Below the pieces are notes generated by a model. The model ran no database searches. It was not told the origin of the DNA and worked only from the letters and a program-made list of their open reading frames with translations. A program made the position numbers and the translations under genes. Source: an uncultured bacterium (lineage in GTDB: Bacteria; Spirochaetota; Brevinematia; DTOW01). Taken from it: a DNA stretch of 9,774 nucleotides. The DNA lies in the NCBI GenBank assembly GCA_937928175.1, contig CALFVP010000023.1, positions 1 to 9,774 of the forward strand. Direction: 5' to 3'. Shown here in pieces: positions 1 through 7,191 of this stretch (position 1 is its first letter; the number at the start of each line of letters is the position of its first letter).

Positions 1-962
1 GCTAACCTTTCTAAACCAATATTATACAATTCACTACCCACCGGATAAGATAAAGCCAACTCATAAAAAACAACATCAAAATCACTATCACTGTAAGAAA
101 TAAGTTTTTTCTTAAAATAATTTTTAAACTCCAAAGAATCACTGTTAGATAACATAATAACAAACTCAACTAAATTACTACTTAAATTATTTTTGTACTT
201 TTCCAAAAACTCAAAAATTTTCACATAACTTTCCTTTCTAGCAATCATTAGTTTAAGATACAAGTCATAATCAACGATTCTATCACTAACGTTAATCATA
301 TTCCAAGCTTTGTCAAAATCCATAATCTGATAATAAACACTGGAAGCAAGATAACGAATATCGTCTAAATCGTAGTTAGAAACTACAAACTCAATAACCC
401 TATCAAAATCCCTGTAATCTTGTACATAAATTTTTGACAAAAGCAAAAAGTAAAAAACCTCAGGTATACCAATAGTATCTATATTTCTATTACAAACCTT
501 CAAAACACTTTCATAATTTCTCTCAGAAAAAAGAAGCTTAATCAAACTGTAAATTCCAACTTTATTACTACTGTTAATTAAAAGCAAATTTTTTACACTT
601 TCCTCAAAAATGTGCTTAATACCAACCTCAGAAGAAACATCTACAATCCGTTCCCAAACAAACTCATCCTGAATATTCCTACTCAAAACAATGTTATAAT
701 ACCTATACAAAACATTTGTAAAAAAACTAAAACCAACCTTACCACTGTAATAAGCATCACTAATGTAAAAAAGATTCTTAACGTAAAAGTAAGAAGGCAC
801 ATTGGTATATTTAGAAATTTGTTCTTCTAAAATTTCAAAAGCTTTAAGGGAATCACCACTATCGTAAGCTTTCATAGCTTTGATGTAAAACTTCTGAAAC
901 TCATCAGCAAAACCTAATAAACCAAACCAAAAACCAAGTAAAACAAATAAAAACCTCATCAT
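1..962 (-). CDS. Secreted helical-repeat (TPR-like) protein, C-terminus cut by window edge
   Basis: An uninterrupted minus-strand reading frame runs from a tandem ATG-ATG (962 or 959) off the left edge, giving about 320 visible codons with no stop. The N-terminus (MMRFLFVLLGFWFGLLGFA, then DEF) looks like a Sec signal peptide with a short basic start, a hydrophobic core and a probable cleavage after GFA. There is no lipobox cysteine, so a periplasmic or secreted protein is inferred. The rest is repeated amphipathic helices rich in aromatic residues, for example the stretch around AYDSGDSLKAFEILEEQ, which resembles a tetratricopeptide A/B helix pair. No catalytic domain is visible, but the missing C-terminus could carry one. 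The transglycosylase at 4852-7125 has a similar helical N-terminal region, so a related enzyme is possible but unproven. It is divergent from glyS and has its own promoter-like sequence. No clear Shine-Dalgarno is seen. The reading frame is sure; the function is unknown. Confidence 0.85.
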   Translation of the reverse strand, partial: MMRFLFVLLGFWFGLLGFADEFQKFYIKAMKAYDSGDSLKAFEILEEQISKYTNVPSYFYVKNLFYISDAYYSGKVGFSFFTNVLYRYYNIVLSRNIQDEFVWERIVDVSSEVGIKHIFEESVKNLLLINSSNKVGIYSLIKLLFSERNYESVLKVCNRNIDTIGIPEVFYFLLLSKIYVQDYRDFDRVIEFVVSNYDLDDIRYLASSVYYQIMDFDKAWNMINVSDRIVDYDLYLKLMIARKESYVKIFEFLEKYKNNLSSNLVEFVIMLSNSDSLEFKNYFKKKLISYSDSDFDVVFYELALSYPVGSELYNIGLERL

Positions 963-988
963 AAAATTAAAAATTTTACTCACTGAAA

Positions 989-1018
989 ACTATAACAAAA
1001 AAAATACAAATATTTCAA
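989..1018 (-). promoter_or_regulatory. Promoter of the left-edge helical-repeat gene
   Basis: On the minus strand TTGAAA (1013-1018) and TATAGT (989-994) are separated by 18 bases, matching sigma-70-type -35 and -10 elements. The predicted start of transcription near 982 leaves a leader of about 20 bases before the ATG-ATG start. Inferred from consensus only. Confidence 0.6.
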
Positions 1019-1024
1019 GTTAAT

Positions 1025-1060
1025 AGTATTAGAAATACTTAGAAATACTTTGAAATACAA
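1025..1060. repeat. Three helically phased 10-bp repeats between divergent promoters
   Basis: AGAAATACTT occurs twice in tandem (1031-1040 and 1041-1050), followed by the degenerate copy TGAAATACAA (1051-1060), so the core GAAATAC recurs every 10 bp, one helical turn. The first unit also forms an inverted repeat with the bases before it: AGTATT, AGA, AATACT (1025-1039). The array begins just upstream of the -35 of the left-edge gene (1013-1018). It runs into the glyS -35 (1050-1055), so a protein bound here could act on both promoters. A regulatory role is inferred; the repeats are directly visible. Confidence 0.6.
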
Positions 1061-1079
1061 AATTGTTTACTTTGATAAT
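1050..1079 (+). promoter_or_regulatory. glyS promoter
   Basis: TTGAAA (1050-1055) and GATAAT (1074-1079) are spaced 18 bases apart, the same pair and spacing as at accD. Transcription would start near 1086, giving a leader of about 20 bases that contains the glyS Shine-Dalgarno. The first three bases of the -35 are also an in-frame TTG upstream of the real glyS start; it lies upstream of the predicted transcript, so it cannot be the start codon if this promoter is right. Confidence 0.65.
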
Positions 1080-1087
1080 TGTTTACT
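1062..1087. repeat. Direct repeat flanking the glyS -10 box
   Basis: ATTGTTTACT occurs at 1062-1071 and 1078-1087 with six bases between, overlapping or flanking the GATAAT -10 element; the second copy covers the predicted transcription start. It could be an operator for a repressor or a chance duplication in AT-rich DNA. No binding protein can be named. Confidence 0.5.
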
Positions 1088-1092
1088 CAAAC

Positions 1093-1099
1093 AAAGGAG
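1093..1099 (+). promoter_or_regulatory. glyS ribosome binding site
   Basis: AAAGGAG sits seven bases before the ATG at 1107. It decides the glyS start in favour of this ATG over the in-frame TTG at 1050, which has no such site. Confidence 0.85.
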
Positions 1100-1106
1100 T
1101 TTAGAA

Positions 1107-3158
1107 ATGAGAAAAGATTTTCTTTTAGAGATAGGAGTTGAAGAGATACCACACAATTACCTAACAGACGCACATAACCAAATAAAAGAGTTATTTAAAG
1201 AATTTTTCAAGGAAAACAATCTAAGTTACTTAGAATTAAAAGCGTTTTCAACACCAAGAAGATTAGCGGTACTTGTTGAAGGACTTTCTGAAAAACAAGA
1301 AGATAAGAAAATACTCAAAAAAGGACCAGCAAAAAATATAGCTTATTCCCAGAATGGTGAACCAACACAAGCATTAAAAGGATTTCTAAATTCTCTATCT
1401 TCACTAGAAGGTGAGATAAAAATACTAAAAGAAGGTGAAAAAGAATTCGTATTCTTTGAAGGAATACAAAAAGGAAAAGAAACAAAAGAAATATTAAAGG
1501 AAATACCCAAAATAATAGAAAAAATTAAATTCCCAAAGACAATGAGATGGTCAAACATTGGATATTATTTCGTAAGACCTATTAGATGGATTCTATGCCT
1601 CTTTGGAGATGAAATAATAGAGCTAGAGATAGCAAAAATAAAATCATCAAACATTACCAAAGGACATAGGTTTATAGGCGAAAACTTAGAAATAAAAAAC
1701 CCAAAGGATTACGAATTTCTTCTTGAGAATAAAGGTAAAGTAATACCTTCACCAGAAAAAAGGAAAAAAATAATACTAGAAAAAATAGAAGAAATAAAAC
1801 AAAAACTAAACGTTGAACCAATATTACCAGAGAAACTGCTAGATGAAATAGTAAACTTAGTTGAATACCCAGAGTGCGGAATAGGAGTTTTCAATGAAGA
1901 ATTTTTAAAAATACCAAACGAGATACTAATATCTGAAATGATAGATCATCAAAAATTCATACCACTAAGCCAAAACGGAAAACTAGCAAACAAATTTATA
2001 ATAATAACAAACACAATACCAAACGAGAAAATAATAAAAGGGAACGAAAAAGTAATATCAGCAAGATTAAACGACGGGAAATTCTTATACGAAGAAGATA
2101 CCAAAAAGAGTTTGAATTTCTTTATTGAAAAAACCAAAGAACTAATATTTTTTGGGGGACTTGGTACAATACACAACAAGATGAATAGAATGAAAAGTTT
2201 AGCTGAAATAGTATGTGACGAACTGAAAATAAGTAAAAAAGATGAAATAGTAAGAGCATCAAGTATATGTAAATTTGATCTTACAACAGGAGTGGTTTAC
2301 GAATTCCCTGAATTACAAGGTACAATGGGATATTACTATTTACTTGCATTCAATGAAAACGAAAACGTTGCAAAATACGTAAAAGAACACTACAAACCAG
2401 TATCATCGGATGATGAGTTACCTACAACAGAAGGCGGTAGCATAGTATCGATTGTGGATAAACTTGATAATATATTTTCACTATACTCAGCAGGTAAAAA
2501 AGTATCAGGATCAAGCGATCCTTACGGACTAAGAAGACAATTAGTAGGAATAGCAAGAATATGTATAAACAATACCTACGATCTAGATATAAATAAAATA
2601 TTTGAAAAAGCATCAGAAATATACAAACCTGTAGACAAGGAAGAAACAAAAGAAGAAATAGAACAATTTGTAAGTGCAAGACTTAAAAGCTTCTTTAAAG
2701 AAATGGGATTTAAAACAGATGAAATAGAAAGTACTATAAAGAAAACAACAAACCCATACGATGCATACCTAAGAGTAAAAGCAATAAAAATACTAAGAAA
2801 TAAAGGAGACTTCATTGAAGTAGCAACATTATTCAAAAGAGTAAGAAATATACTAATAGAAGCAAACTTCTCAAACCCCAAAAAAGTAAACAAAGAAATA
2901 CTTTCTGAAGAAGAAAAAAAATTGTACAACTTAATACTAGCAAAAAAAGAAATCATATCGGATTACATAAACAGTAAAAAATATGAAAAATTACTAGAAA
3001 CTTTACTAGACTTTAAAGAACCAATTCATACTTTTTTCGAAAAAGTGTTTGTAATGGATAAAGAAATAGAAATAAGGGAAAATAGGTTATCTATACTGTA
3101 TGAGCTGTACGACACGTTTGATAAGTTTATAGACTTTAACGCTATGGAATTCTCTTAA
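1107..3158 (+). CDS. glyS: Glycine--tRNA ligase beta subunit
   Basis: Beta subunit of the bacterial alpha2beta2 glycyl-tRNA synthetase, a cytoplasmic enzyme that charges tRNA-Gly. In this family the alpha subunit (GlyQ) holds the aminoacylation site and beta is needed for tRNA binding and activity. The 683 residues match the usual length. Family signatures seen: N-terminal LLEIGVEEIP (about 5-14), TPRRLA (49-54), the RPIRWI region, EFPELQGTMG (399-408), TTEGG (440-444) leading into DKLD, SDPYGLRRQ (470-478), and a C-terminal DALR-type anticodon-binding region ending near VMDKEIEIRENRLSIL. The start at 1107 is chosen for its Shine-Dalgarno and because the family begins near this point; a TTG at 1050 would add 19 residues overlapping the promoter. 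No glyQ lies on either side, so the gene appears monocistronic. Its stop overlaps the stop of the convergent membrane-protein gene. Codons favour A in third position, opposite to its minus-strand neighbours. Confidence 0.97.
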   Translation: MRKDFLLEIGVEEIPHNYLTDAHNQIKELFKEFFKENNLSYLELKAFSTPRRLAVLVEGLSEKQEDKKILKKGPAKNIAYSQNGEPTQALKGFLNSLSSLEGEIKILKEGEKEFVFFEGIQKGKETKEILKEIPKIIEKIKFPKTMRWSNIGYYFVRPIRWILCLFGDEIIELEIAKIKSSNITKGHRFIGENLEIKNPKDYEFLLENKGKVIPSPEKRKKIILEKIEEIKQKLNVEPILPEKLLDEIVNLVEYPECGIGVFNEEFLKIPNEILISEMIDHQKFIPLSQNGKLANKFIIITNTIPNEKIIKGNEKVISARLNDGKFLYEEDTKKSLNFFIEKTKELIFFGGLGTIHNKMNRMKSLAEIVCDELKISKKDEIVRASSICKFDLTTGVVYEFPELQGTMGYYYLLAFNENENVAKYVKEHYKPVSSDDELPTTEGGSIVSIVDKLDNIFSLYSAGKKVSGSSDPYGLRRQLVGIARICINNTYDLDINKIFEKASEIYKPVDKEETKEEIEQFVSARLKSFFKEMGFKTDEIESTIKKTTNPYDAYLRVKAIKILRNKGDFIEVATLFKRVRNILIEANFSNPKKVNKEILSEEEKKLYNLILAKKEIISDYINSKKYEKLLETLLDFKEPIHTFFEKVFVMDKEIEIRENRLSILYELYDTFDKFIDFNAMEFS

Positions 3159-4726
3159 CCACCTCTAAACTCTTCAACAACTTTCACCTTTAATTTGATC
3201 TTTGAAATTATATCATCAACTTTACTCTTAAATTCAACTATAGTTTCAGGTGGCAACAAATGATTACTATACCTACTCTCATTAACAACATCAGAAATAT
3301 ACTCAATATGCTTTGAGAATTCTGGTAGAAAATTTTTAAGAGCACTACAGTACTCTTCAATTCCCATAGACCTCTTGTAAGGGAAAACGTAAGAAGTATA
3401 CAAAAGCATGTCAATAAACATTTTAACTATAGTCTCAATTTCTTCAATCTTCTCTTTAGAAAGATTTTCTTTTTCCAAACGCATCGAAGCAATTAAATCT
3501 TCTTCAATACTCTGCGGCACATAAAATTTCTTCCTTCTAAAAAATAACCTACTAAACACACCCCAAAACCAATTAAAAAACTTCGTAATCAGATAAACAA
3601 AAATTTCATAAAACCTAACAAAAAAACTTAAAACCGGCACATCTTTAACGTTAAAAACATTCTTCAAAATAAAACCTATAAAAACAACTATCAAAGTACC
3701 AAACAAAACGTATTGCAAAAGAACAAAAACCAATCCCCAATTAAATCCCCTCTTTTGAACTACATTAACCTTAGGAGGTAAGTATTCATTAGTAACACTT
3801 TGAGACATCAACCTTTCTCTTATCTTTTTTATCTCTTCCTCACTTACCCTCCTCTCCTTAGAAATAACTTCGTTTATTTTATCCCTAATAAAAACATTCA
3901 ACACACTTGAAACATTTTTGAACACAAAATAAACACCTAAAGATAAAACTACCGAAACTAAAACAACCAAAAAAGAATACAAAAACGTAAACTTAACAAT
4001 TTCATTTAAAAAACTAATATTCTCAATTGATAACTTTTTTACGTAACTTTCCTCTAAAACGTAAGCCTTTGAAACATTAATAACTAAAACCAACGAACTT
4101 AACACAAGCAAAACTATGTAAACAACAGTTAAAATACTACTAAAAAACAAAACAGAAATAGAAACAAAAACTAGCATAAAAGAAAAAGTAAACAATAAAT
4201 TCCTGAAAGAATTTTTAACACTTCTTCTTTCAAAATACTTTTCATCAAAAACTTCATCAACACTAACACTAGTAGCAACAGCGTTAGAATAAGCAGAAAT
4301 AAGTTCATAAGAAAAATTAATAGTCCTAACAATATAACCATTAAAAATTCTAATAAAAACCCAAAATACAAAAGATATTCCAAAATCTATATCCAAAAAC
4401 TCACTTACGTTTCTTTCGAAACTAAACCCTTTCAAAAAAATAAAATTAAAAAGTAACAATAAAAATATCTCAAATATCGTCTCAAAAATACTTCTTAAAA
4501 ACCTACTACCAACAAAAAGAGAAGAATTAGTATATATAGAAAAAGAAAGTATAAAAACAAAATAGATAGGATACCAGTAAAAGTAAGGAGAATCGTAACC
4601 ACTGATAAGTCTAACAGATTCCACAACAATACCAAAAAAAGAAAAAGAAATAACAAAAGGAACTAAAACGTAAACAAAAACCCTCTCTTGAAAAACAATA
4701 TCCAAAATACTACTACTCCTCAACAT
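3155..4726 (-). CDS. Polytopic membrane protein with DUF4129-like C-terminal domain
   Basis: A 523-residue integral membrane protein. Hydrophobic segments at about 14-37, 48-68, 77-100, 113-132, 177-217 (probably two), 244-270, 329-353 and 364-395 give roughly eight to nine membrane spans. A charged loop lies at 280-320. The C-terminal 120 residues are soluble and resemble DUF4129: a helical stretch, then GIEEYCSALKNFLPEF (about 455-470), then a helix ending in the typical NESRYSNHLL (482-490). DUF4129 proteins are often found with transglutaminase-like, DUF58 or MoxR proteins; none is seen here, so the role is unknown. A cell-envelope function would fit the adjacent transglycosylase. It has its own promoter-like element only 10 bases from the ATG, so the mRNA may be nearly leaderless. 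The codon after the ATG is TTG and could be the start instead. Its 3' end overlaps glyS by four bases. The domain match is from memory of the motif, not a search. Confidence 0.8.
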   Translation of the reverse strand: MLRSSSILDIVFQERVFVYVLVPFVISFSFFGIVVESVRLISGYDSPYFYWYPIYFVFILSFSIYTNSSLFVGSRFLRSIFETIFEIFLLLLFNFIFLKGFSFERNVSEFLDIDFGISFVFWVFIRIFNGYIVRTINFSYELISAYSNAVATSVSVDEVFDEKYFERRSVKNSFRNLLFTFSFMLVFVSISVLFFSSILTVVYIVLLVLSSLVLVINVSKAYVLEESYVKKLSIENISFLNEIVKFTFLYSFLVVLVSVVLSLGVYFVFKNVSSVLNVFIRDKINEVISKERRVSEEEIKKIRERLMSQSVTNEYLPPKVNVVQKRGFNWGLVFVLLQYVLFGTLIVVFIGFILKNVFNVKDVPVLSFFVRFYEIFVYLITKFFNWFWGVFSRLFFRRKKFYVPQSIEEDLIASMRLEKENLSKEKIEEIETIVKMFIDMLLYTSYVFPYKRSMGIEEYCSALKNFLPEFSKHIEYISDVVNESRYSNHLLPPETIVEFKSKVDDIISKIKLKVKVVEEFRGG

Positions 4727-4736
4727 CCTACACTAA

Positions 4737-4766
4737 ATTATCATACCTCACCAAATACATTATCAA
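4737..4766 (-). promoter_or_regulatory. Promoter of the DUF4129-like membrane protein gene
   Basis: On the minus strand TTGATA (4761-4766) and GATAAT (4737-4742) are 18 bases apart, following the spacing seen at glyS and accD. Transcription would start around 4728-4730, leaving two to four bases before the ATG at 4726. The remaining bases of the 4727-4851 gap are AT-rich with only weak inverted repeats (GTTAAC-type) and no convincing terminator for the upstream transglycosylase gene. Confidence 0.55.
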
Positions 4767-4851
4767 ATTACTCAAAAATCTATACTCTCTACCAAAGATA
4801 AACGTAAAGGTTTTAACAAAAACAAGTTAACATAATTTAAAAAATTTAACT

Positions 4852-7125
4852 CTATAAAAATGTTTTACTAAAGATGAAGGTTTTGTAGACAAAGAAATTT
4901 TCGAAGACTAATTTTACGTATTCCCTAGTTTCGTGATACCTTATAGATTCAACGAAGATATAGGGATTTTCTGGTTTAGTTGAATCGTACCAACGTTTAA
5001 CTGCTGTAGATCCTGCGTTGTAAGAAGATACGGTAAGAAAATTTTGAAAATTTGTTGGGTACTTATTAAAGAAATTTATGAGTTCTCTTATATGAGCAAT
5101 ACCTAGGTGTAAATTTGTATCCACACAAAAAACATCTATTACAGAAATAGAGTTAGTAGTTTTTAAAAACCTTTTAGCAGTTTCATTAGCTGTAGGGAAA
5201 ATTAGTTGCATAAGTCCCATGGCGTTAGCTATAGAAACAACAAAAGGTGAGTACCTACTTTCCTGTCTCATGATTGAATAAACAAAACTAACATCAACAC
5301 TGTAAATACTAGAGTAATAACTTACTTTCTCAAAAAAAGGTTTTGGGTAAAGCTCATTTAAAAATGCTAAAACGACAACTGCCATTTTGTCAAAAATTTT
5401 GTCTCTGTAAAGTCCTACCTTCTCGTAAGATCTAACTACATAGTCAACCATACCATACCTTTCGTAATATTTAACGTATTTAAAATTTGGTACAGGAAAA
5501 ATCTTTTTAATCTCAAAGTGAACATCCAAAACAATACCTTTACTAAACAAAAAGTTAATATACTCATTTTTGACATTATTAGTTAAATCAAAGTTAGTGT
5601 AATTAAGAGAATCAATAATTTGGTCTTTAAACTTAGAAGATTCTTTAAGAACATCTACGTTATCATTTAAATTCAAACCAAACTTTTTGAACAAAAATTT
5701 TAAACCTATTATGGAATTTAAACGCTTAACGTTAGGGCTGCCTAGGTAAAAATTTAAAGTATTAGTATAAACTGTGTAAAGATCATCGTAAATACTTTTT
5801 AAAAAAACATCGTTACTTTCTAAAAAATCTAAAGCACATAAGTATTCATAAGTGAATGGATAATTAATAAGTATAGTTTTTAACAAACTAACTTTTTCAG
5901 AAAAAGAATCACTTAAAAGGAAATTAAGCCACAAGAATTCTTTTTCCCAACTAGTATCTTTAGTTCTCTTAATCATGAAATTACAAAATTCTTTAACGTA
6001 GATAATATTACTTAAACTAAGATTATAAGAAACAAAAGTTGCATAAAACCTTTTGGTAGAGTAATTTAAATCAGCCACTGAAAAATAATTCGTTATAAAA
6101 TTCAAGTAAACTTCTTTCTCTAGTATTTTATAGTTAGCCAATACGTATTCCAAAAACTTAATACCACCACTTTTCAAATATCTCAAAGCAACACTATTAA
6201 AATCTTTCAAACTCGTATTTGAATAAAGTCTAAGATTTAAAATTAAAATATCATCGTAGTATATCCCATAATTATTGAACAAAACTTTATTACTAGCGTA
6301 AACTTTAATAGTATCGGAAACTAAACTTTTAGCAAGAGTGTAATTTTTATTCTCTAAAGACAAGTAAGCTTTATAGTAATTTTTAACCAAACTAGGTAAA
6401 GAAGACTTTAAAATGATATTAAGACCATCAGAACGAAACCCAGCATTTAAAACATTTTTGCCAATTTGAAAAAAATACCAACTACTCGAATAGCTACGTT
6501 TTTTAAGAATATTAACAACATCGTAAACATTAAAATTTTTGCTTATACTCCTAAGTAAACTAGAAATAAAAACACAAAACCTATCACTAGAAAAAGGTAA
6601 GATTTCTATTATTCTTTCAATATCCTGTTTTTTAATAAACTTAGTAACAGAATAGGAAGGTATATACTCTTTAGATAAAAAAATACTATTTCTAAATTTG
6701 TAATAGCTTACAACATCACTTAAGTAATTTAAATAAGCATTAGAAAGGCAACGGTCTATAATAACATCAGATAACTCAAATTCTCCAACTTCGGATAAAG
6801 AAAAACCTACTATCAGCAAAACGTTATTAGAAAAAAATTTATCATTTATATAGAAATTAGTAAACTTTAAAACTTCACTATAGTTTGATAACTTGTAAAG
6901 AGAATTAGCAAAGACATAGTAAAACTCTGGTTCTAGGTTAGTAACGTGATTAGATAGTAAAAAGTAATGAGAAACAACGTTACTGTAATCCATACTATTG
7001 TAATAATCCAAAATTTTATTGAAGAATTCTTTAGAAATCTCTACTTTAACTTTTAAAACTGGTGAAGACATACTTATATTTAGAAGAGCAAGAAAAACAA
7101 AGAAGAATTTAAAAAATTTTTTCAT
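4852..7125 (-). CDS. Soluble lytic murein transglycosylase (Slt70-like, GH23)
   Basis: A 757-residue exported enzyme predicted to cleave the MurNAc-GlcNAc bond of peptidoglycan, forming 1,6-anhydro-MurNAc ends. Residues 1-20 (MKKFFKFFFVFLALLNISMS) form a signal peptide without a lipobox. About 30-590 is a long, poorly conserved all-helical region comparable to the superhelical U/L domains of Slt70. The C-terminal SLT domain is clear: VDVSFVYSIMRQESRYSP with catalytic Glu622, GLMQL at 637-641, and SSYNAG ending at 705, followed by the usual arginine- and tyrosine-rich end (RYHETREYVKLVFENF). All expected catalytic-domain motifs are intact, so it should be active. It is longer than E. coli Slt70 (about 645 residues), with the extra length in the helical part. 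It follows the accD-ABC terminator. There is no Shine-Dalgarno before the ATG and no good promoter, so expression may depend on a non-standard start or terminator readthrough. The N-terminal region is rich in Phe, Tyr, Ser and Val, partly from T-rich codons. Confidence 0.95.
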   Translation of the reverse strand: MKKFFKFFFVFLALLNISMSSPVLKVKVEISKEFFNKILDYYNSMDYSNVVSHYFLLSNHVTNLEPEFYYVFANSLYKLSNYSEVLKFTNFYINDKFFSNNVLLIVGFSLSEVGEFELSDVIIDRCLSNAYLNYLSDVVSYYKFRNSIFLSKEYIPSYSVTKFIKKQDIERIIEILPFSSDRFCVFISSLLRSISKNFNVYDVVNILKKRSYSSSWYFFQIGKNVLNAGFRSDGLNIILKSSLPSLVKNYYKAYLSLENKNYTLAKSLVSDTIKVYASNKVLFNNYGIYYDDILILNLRLYSNTSLKDFNSVALRYLKSGGIKFLEYVLANYKILEKEVYLNFITNYFSVADLNYSTKRFYATFVSYNLSLSNIIYVKEFCNFMIKRTKDTSWEKEFLWLNFLLSDSFSEKVSLLKTILINYPFTYEYLCALDFLESNDVFLKSIYDDLYTVYTNTLNFYLGSPNVKRLNSIIGLKFLFKKFGLNLNDNVDVLKESSKFKDQIIDSLNYTNFDLTNNVKNEYINFLFSKGIVLDVHFEIKKIFPVPNFKYVKYYERYGMVDYVVRSYEKVGLYRDKIFDKMAVVVLAFLNELYPKPFFEKVSYYSSIYSVDVSFVYSIMRQESRYSPFVVSIANAMGLMQLIFPTANETAKRFLKTTNSISVIDVFCVDTNLHLGIAHIRELINFFNKYPTNFQNFLTVSSYNAGSTAVKRWYDSTKPENPYIFVESIRYHETREYVKLVFENFFVYKTFIFSKTFL

Positions 7126-7146
7126 AGAATTAGGGATGTGAAAGTT

Positions 7147-7183
7147 AAAAAACCAAAGGACGTTATAACAAGTCCTTTGGTTT
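7147..7183 (-). terminator. Rho-independent terminator of the accD-ABC operon
   Basis: A perfect 12-bp stem, AAACCAAAGGAC (7150-7161) with GTCCTTTGGTTT (7172-7183), encloses a 10-base loop. Read on the minus strand it begins eight bases after the ABC ATPase stop codon. It ends in a run of six T (7147-7152, the last three overlapping the stem), as expected for intrinsic termination. On the plus strand there is no T run, so it is directional. The loop contains the palindrome GTTATAAC. Confidence 0.92.
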
Positions 7184-7191
7184 AGGTCTAT

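Noticed and set aside
612..830. Plus-strand 72-codon open frame inside the left-edge gene
   Set aside because: It is opposite a long continuous minus-strand frame with signal peptide and promoter; its Asn/Ile/Lys-rich product looks like an antisense shadow.
1025..1060. Short CRISPR-like or iteron array
   Set aside because: The repeats are 10 bp and contiguous without spacers, and no cas or replication-initiator gene is present; a regulatory array is more likely.
1050..1106. In-frame TTG at 1050 as an upstream start of glyS
   Set aside because: It lies in the -35 box, lacks a Shine-Dalgarno, and adds residues outside the usual GlyS N-terminus; the ATG at 1107 has AAAGGAG at ideal spacing.
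960..1106. Glycine T-box or other riboswitch upstream of glyS
   Set aside because: The inferred leader is about 20 bases and the entire gap is under 150 bases, too short for a T-box specifier stem and antiterminator; no T-box core sequence is seen.
2576..2956. Minus-strand 126-codon open frame inside glyS
   Set aside because: It lies entirely antisense to conserved GlyS sequence and encodes a low-complexity Ser/Phe/Leu-rich string with no recognisable domain.
4790..4851. Possible terminator after the transglycosylase gene
   Set aside because: Only weak AT inverted repeats such as AGTTAA with TTAACT are present, with no GC-containing stem; not strong enough to list.
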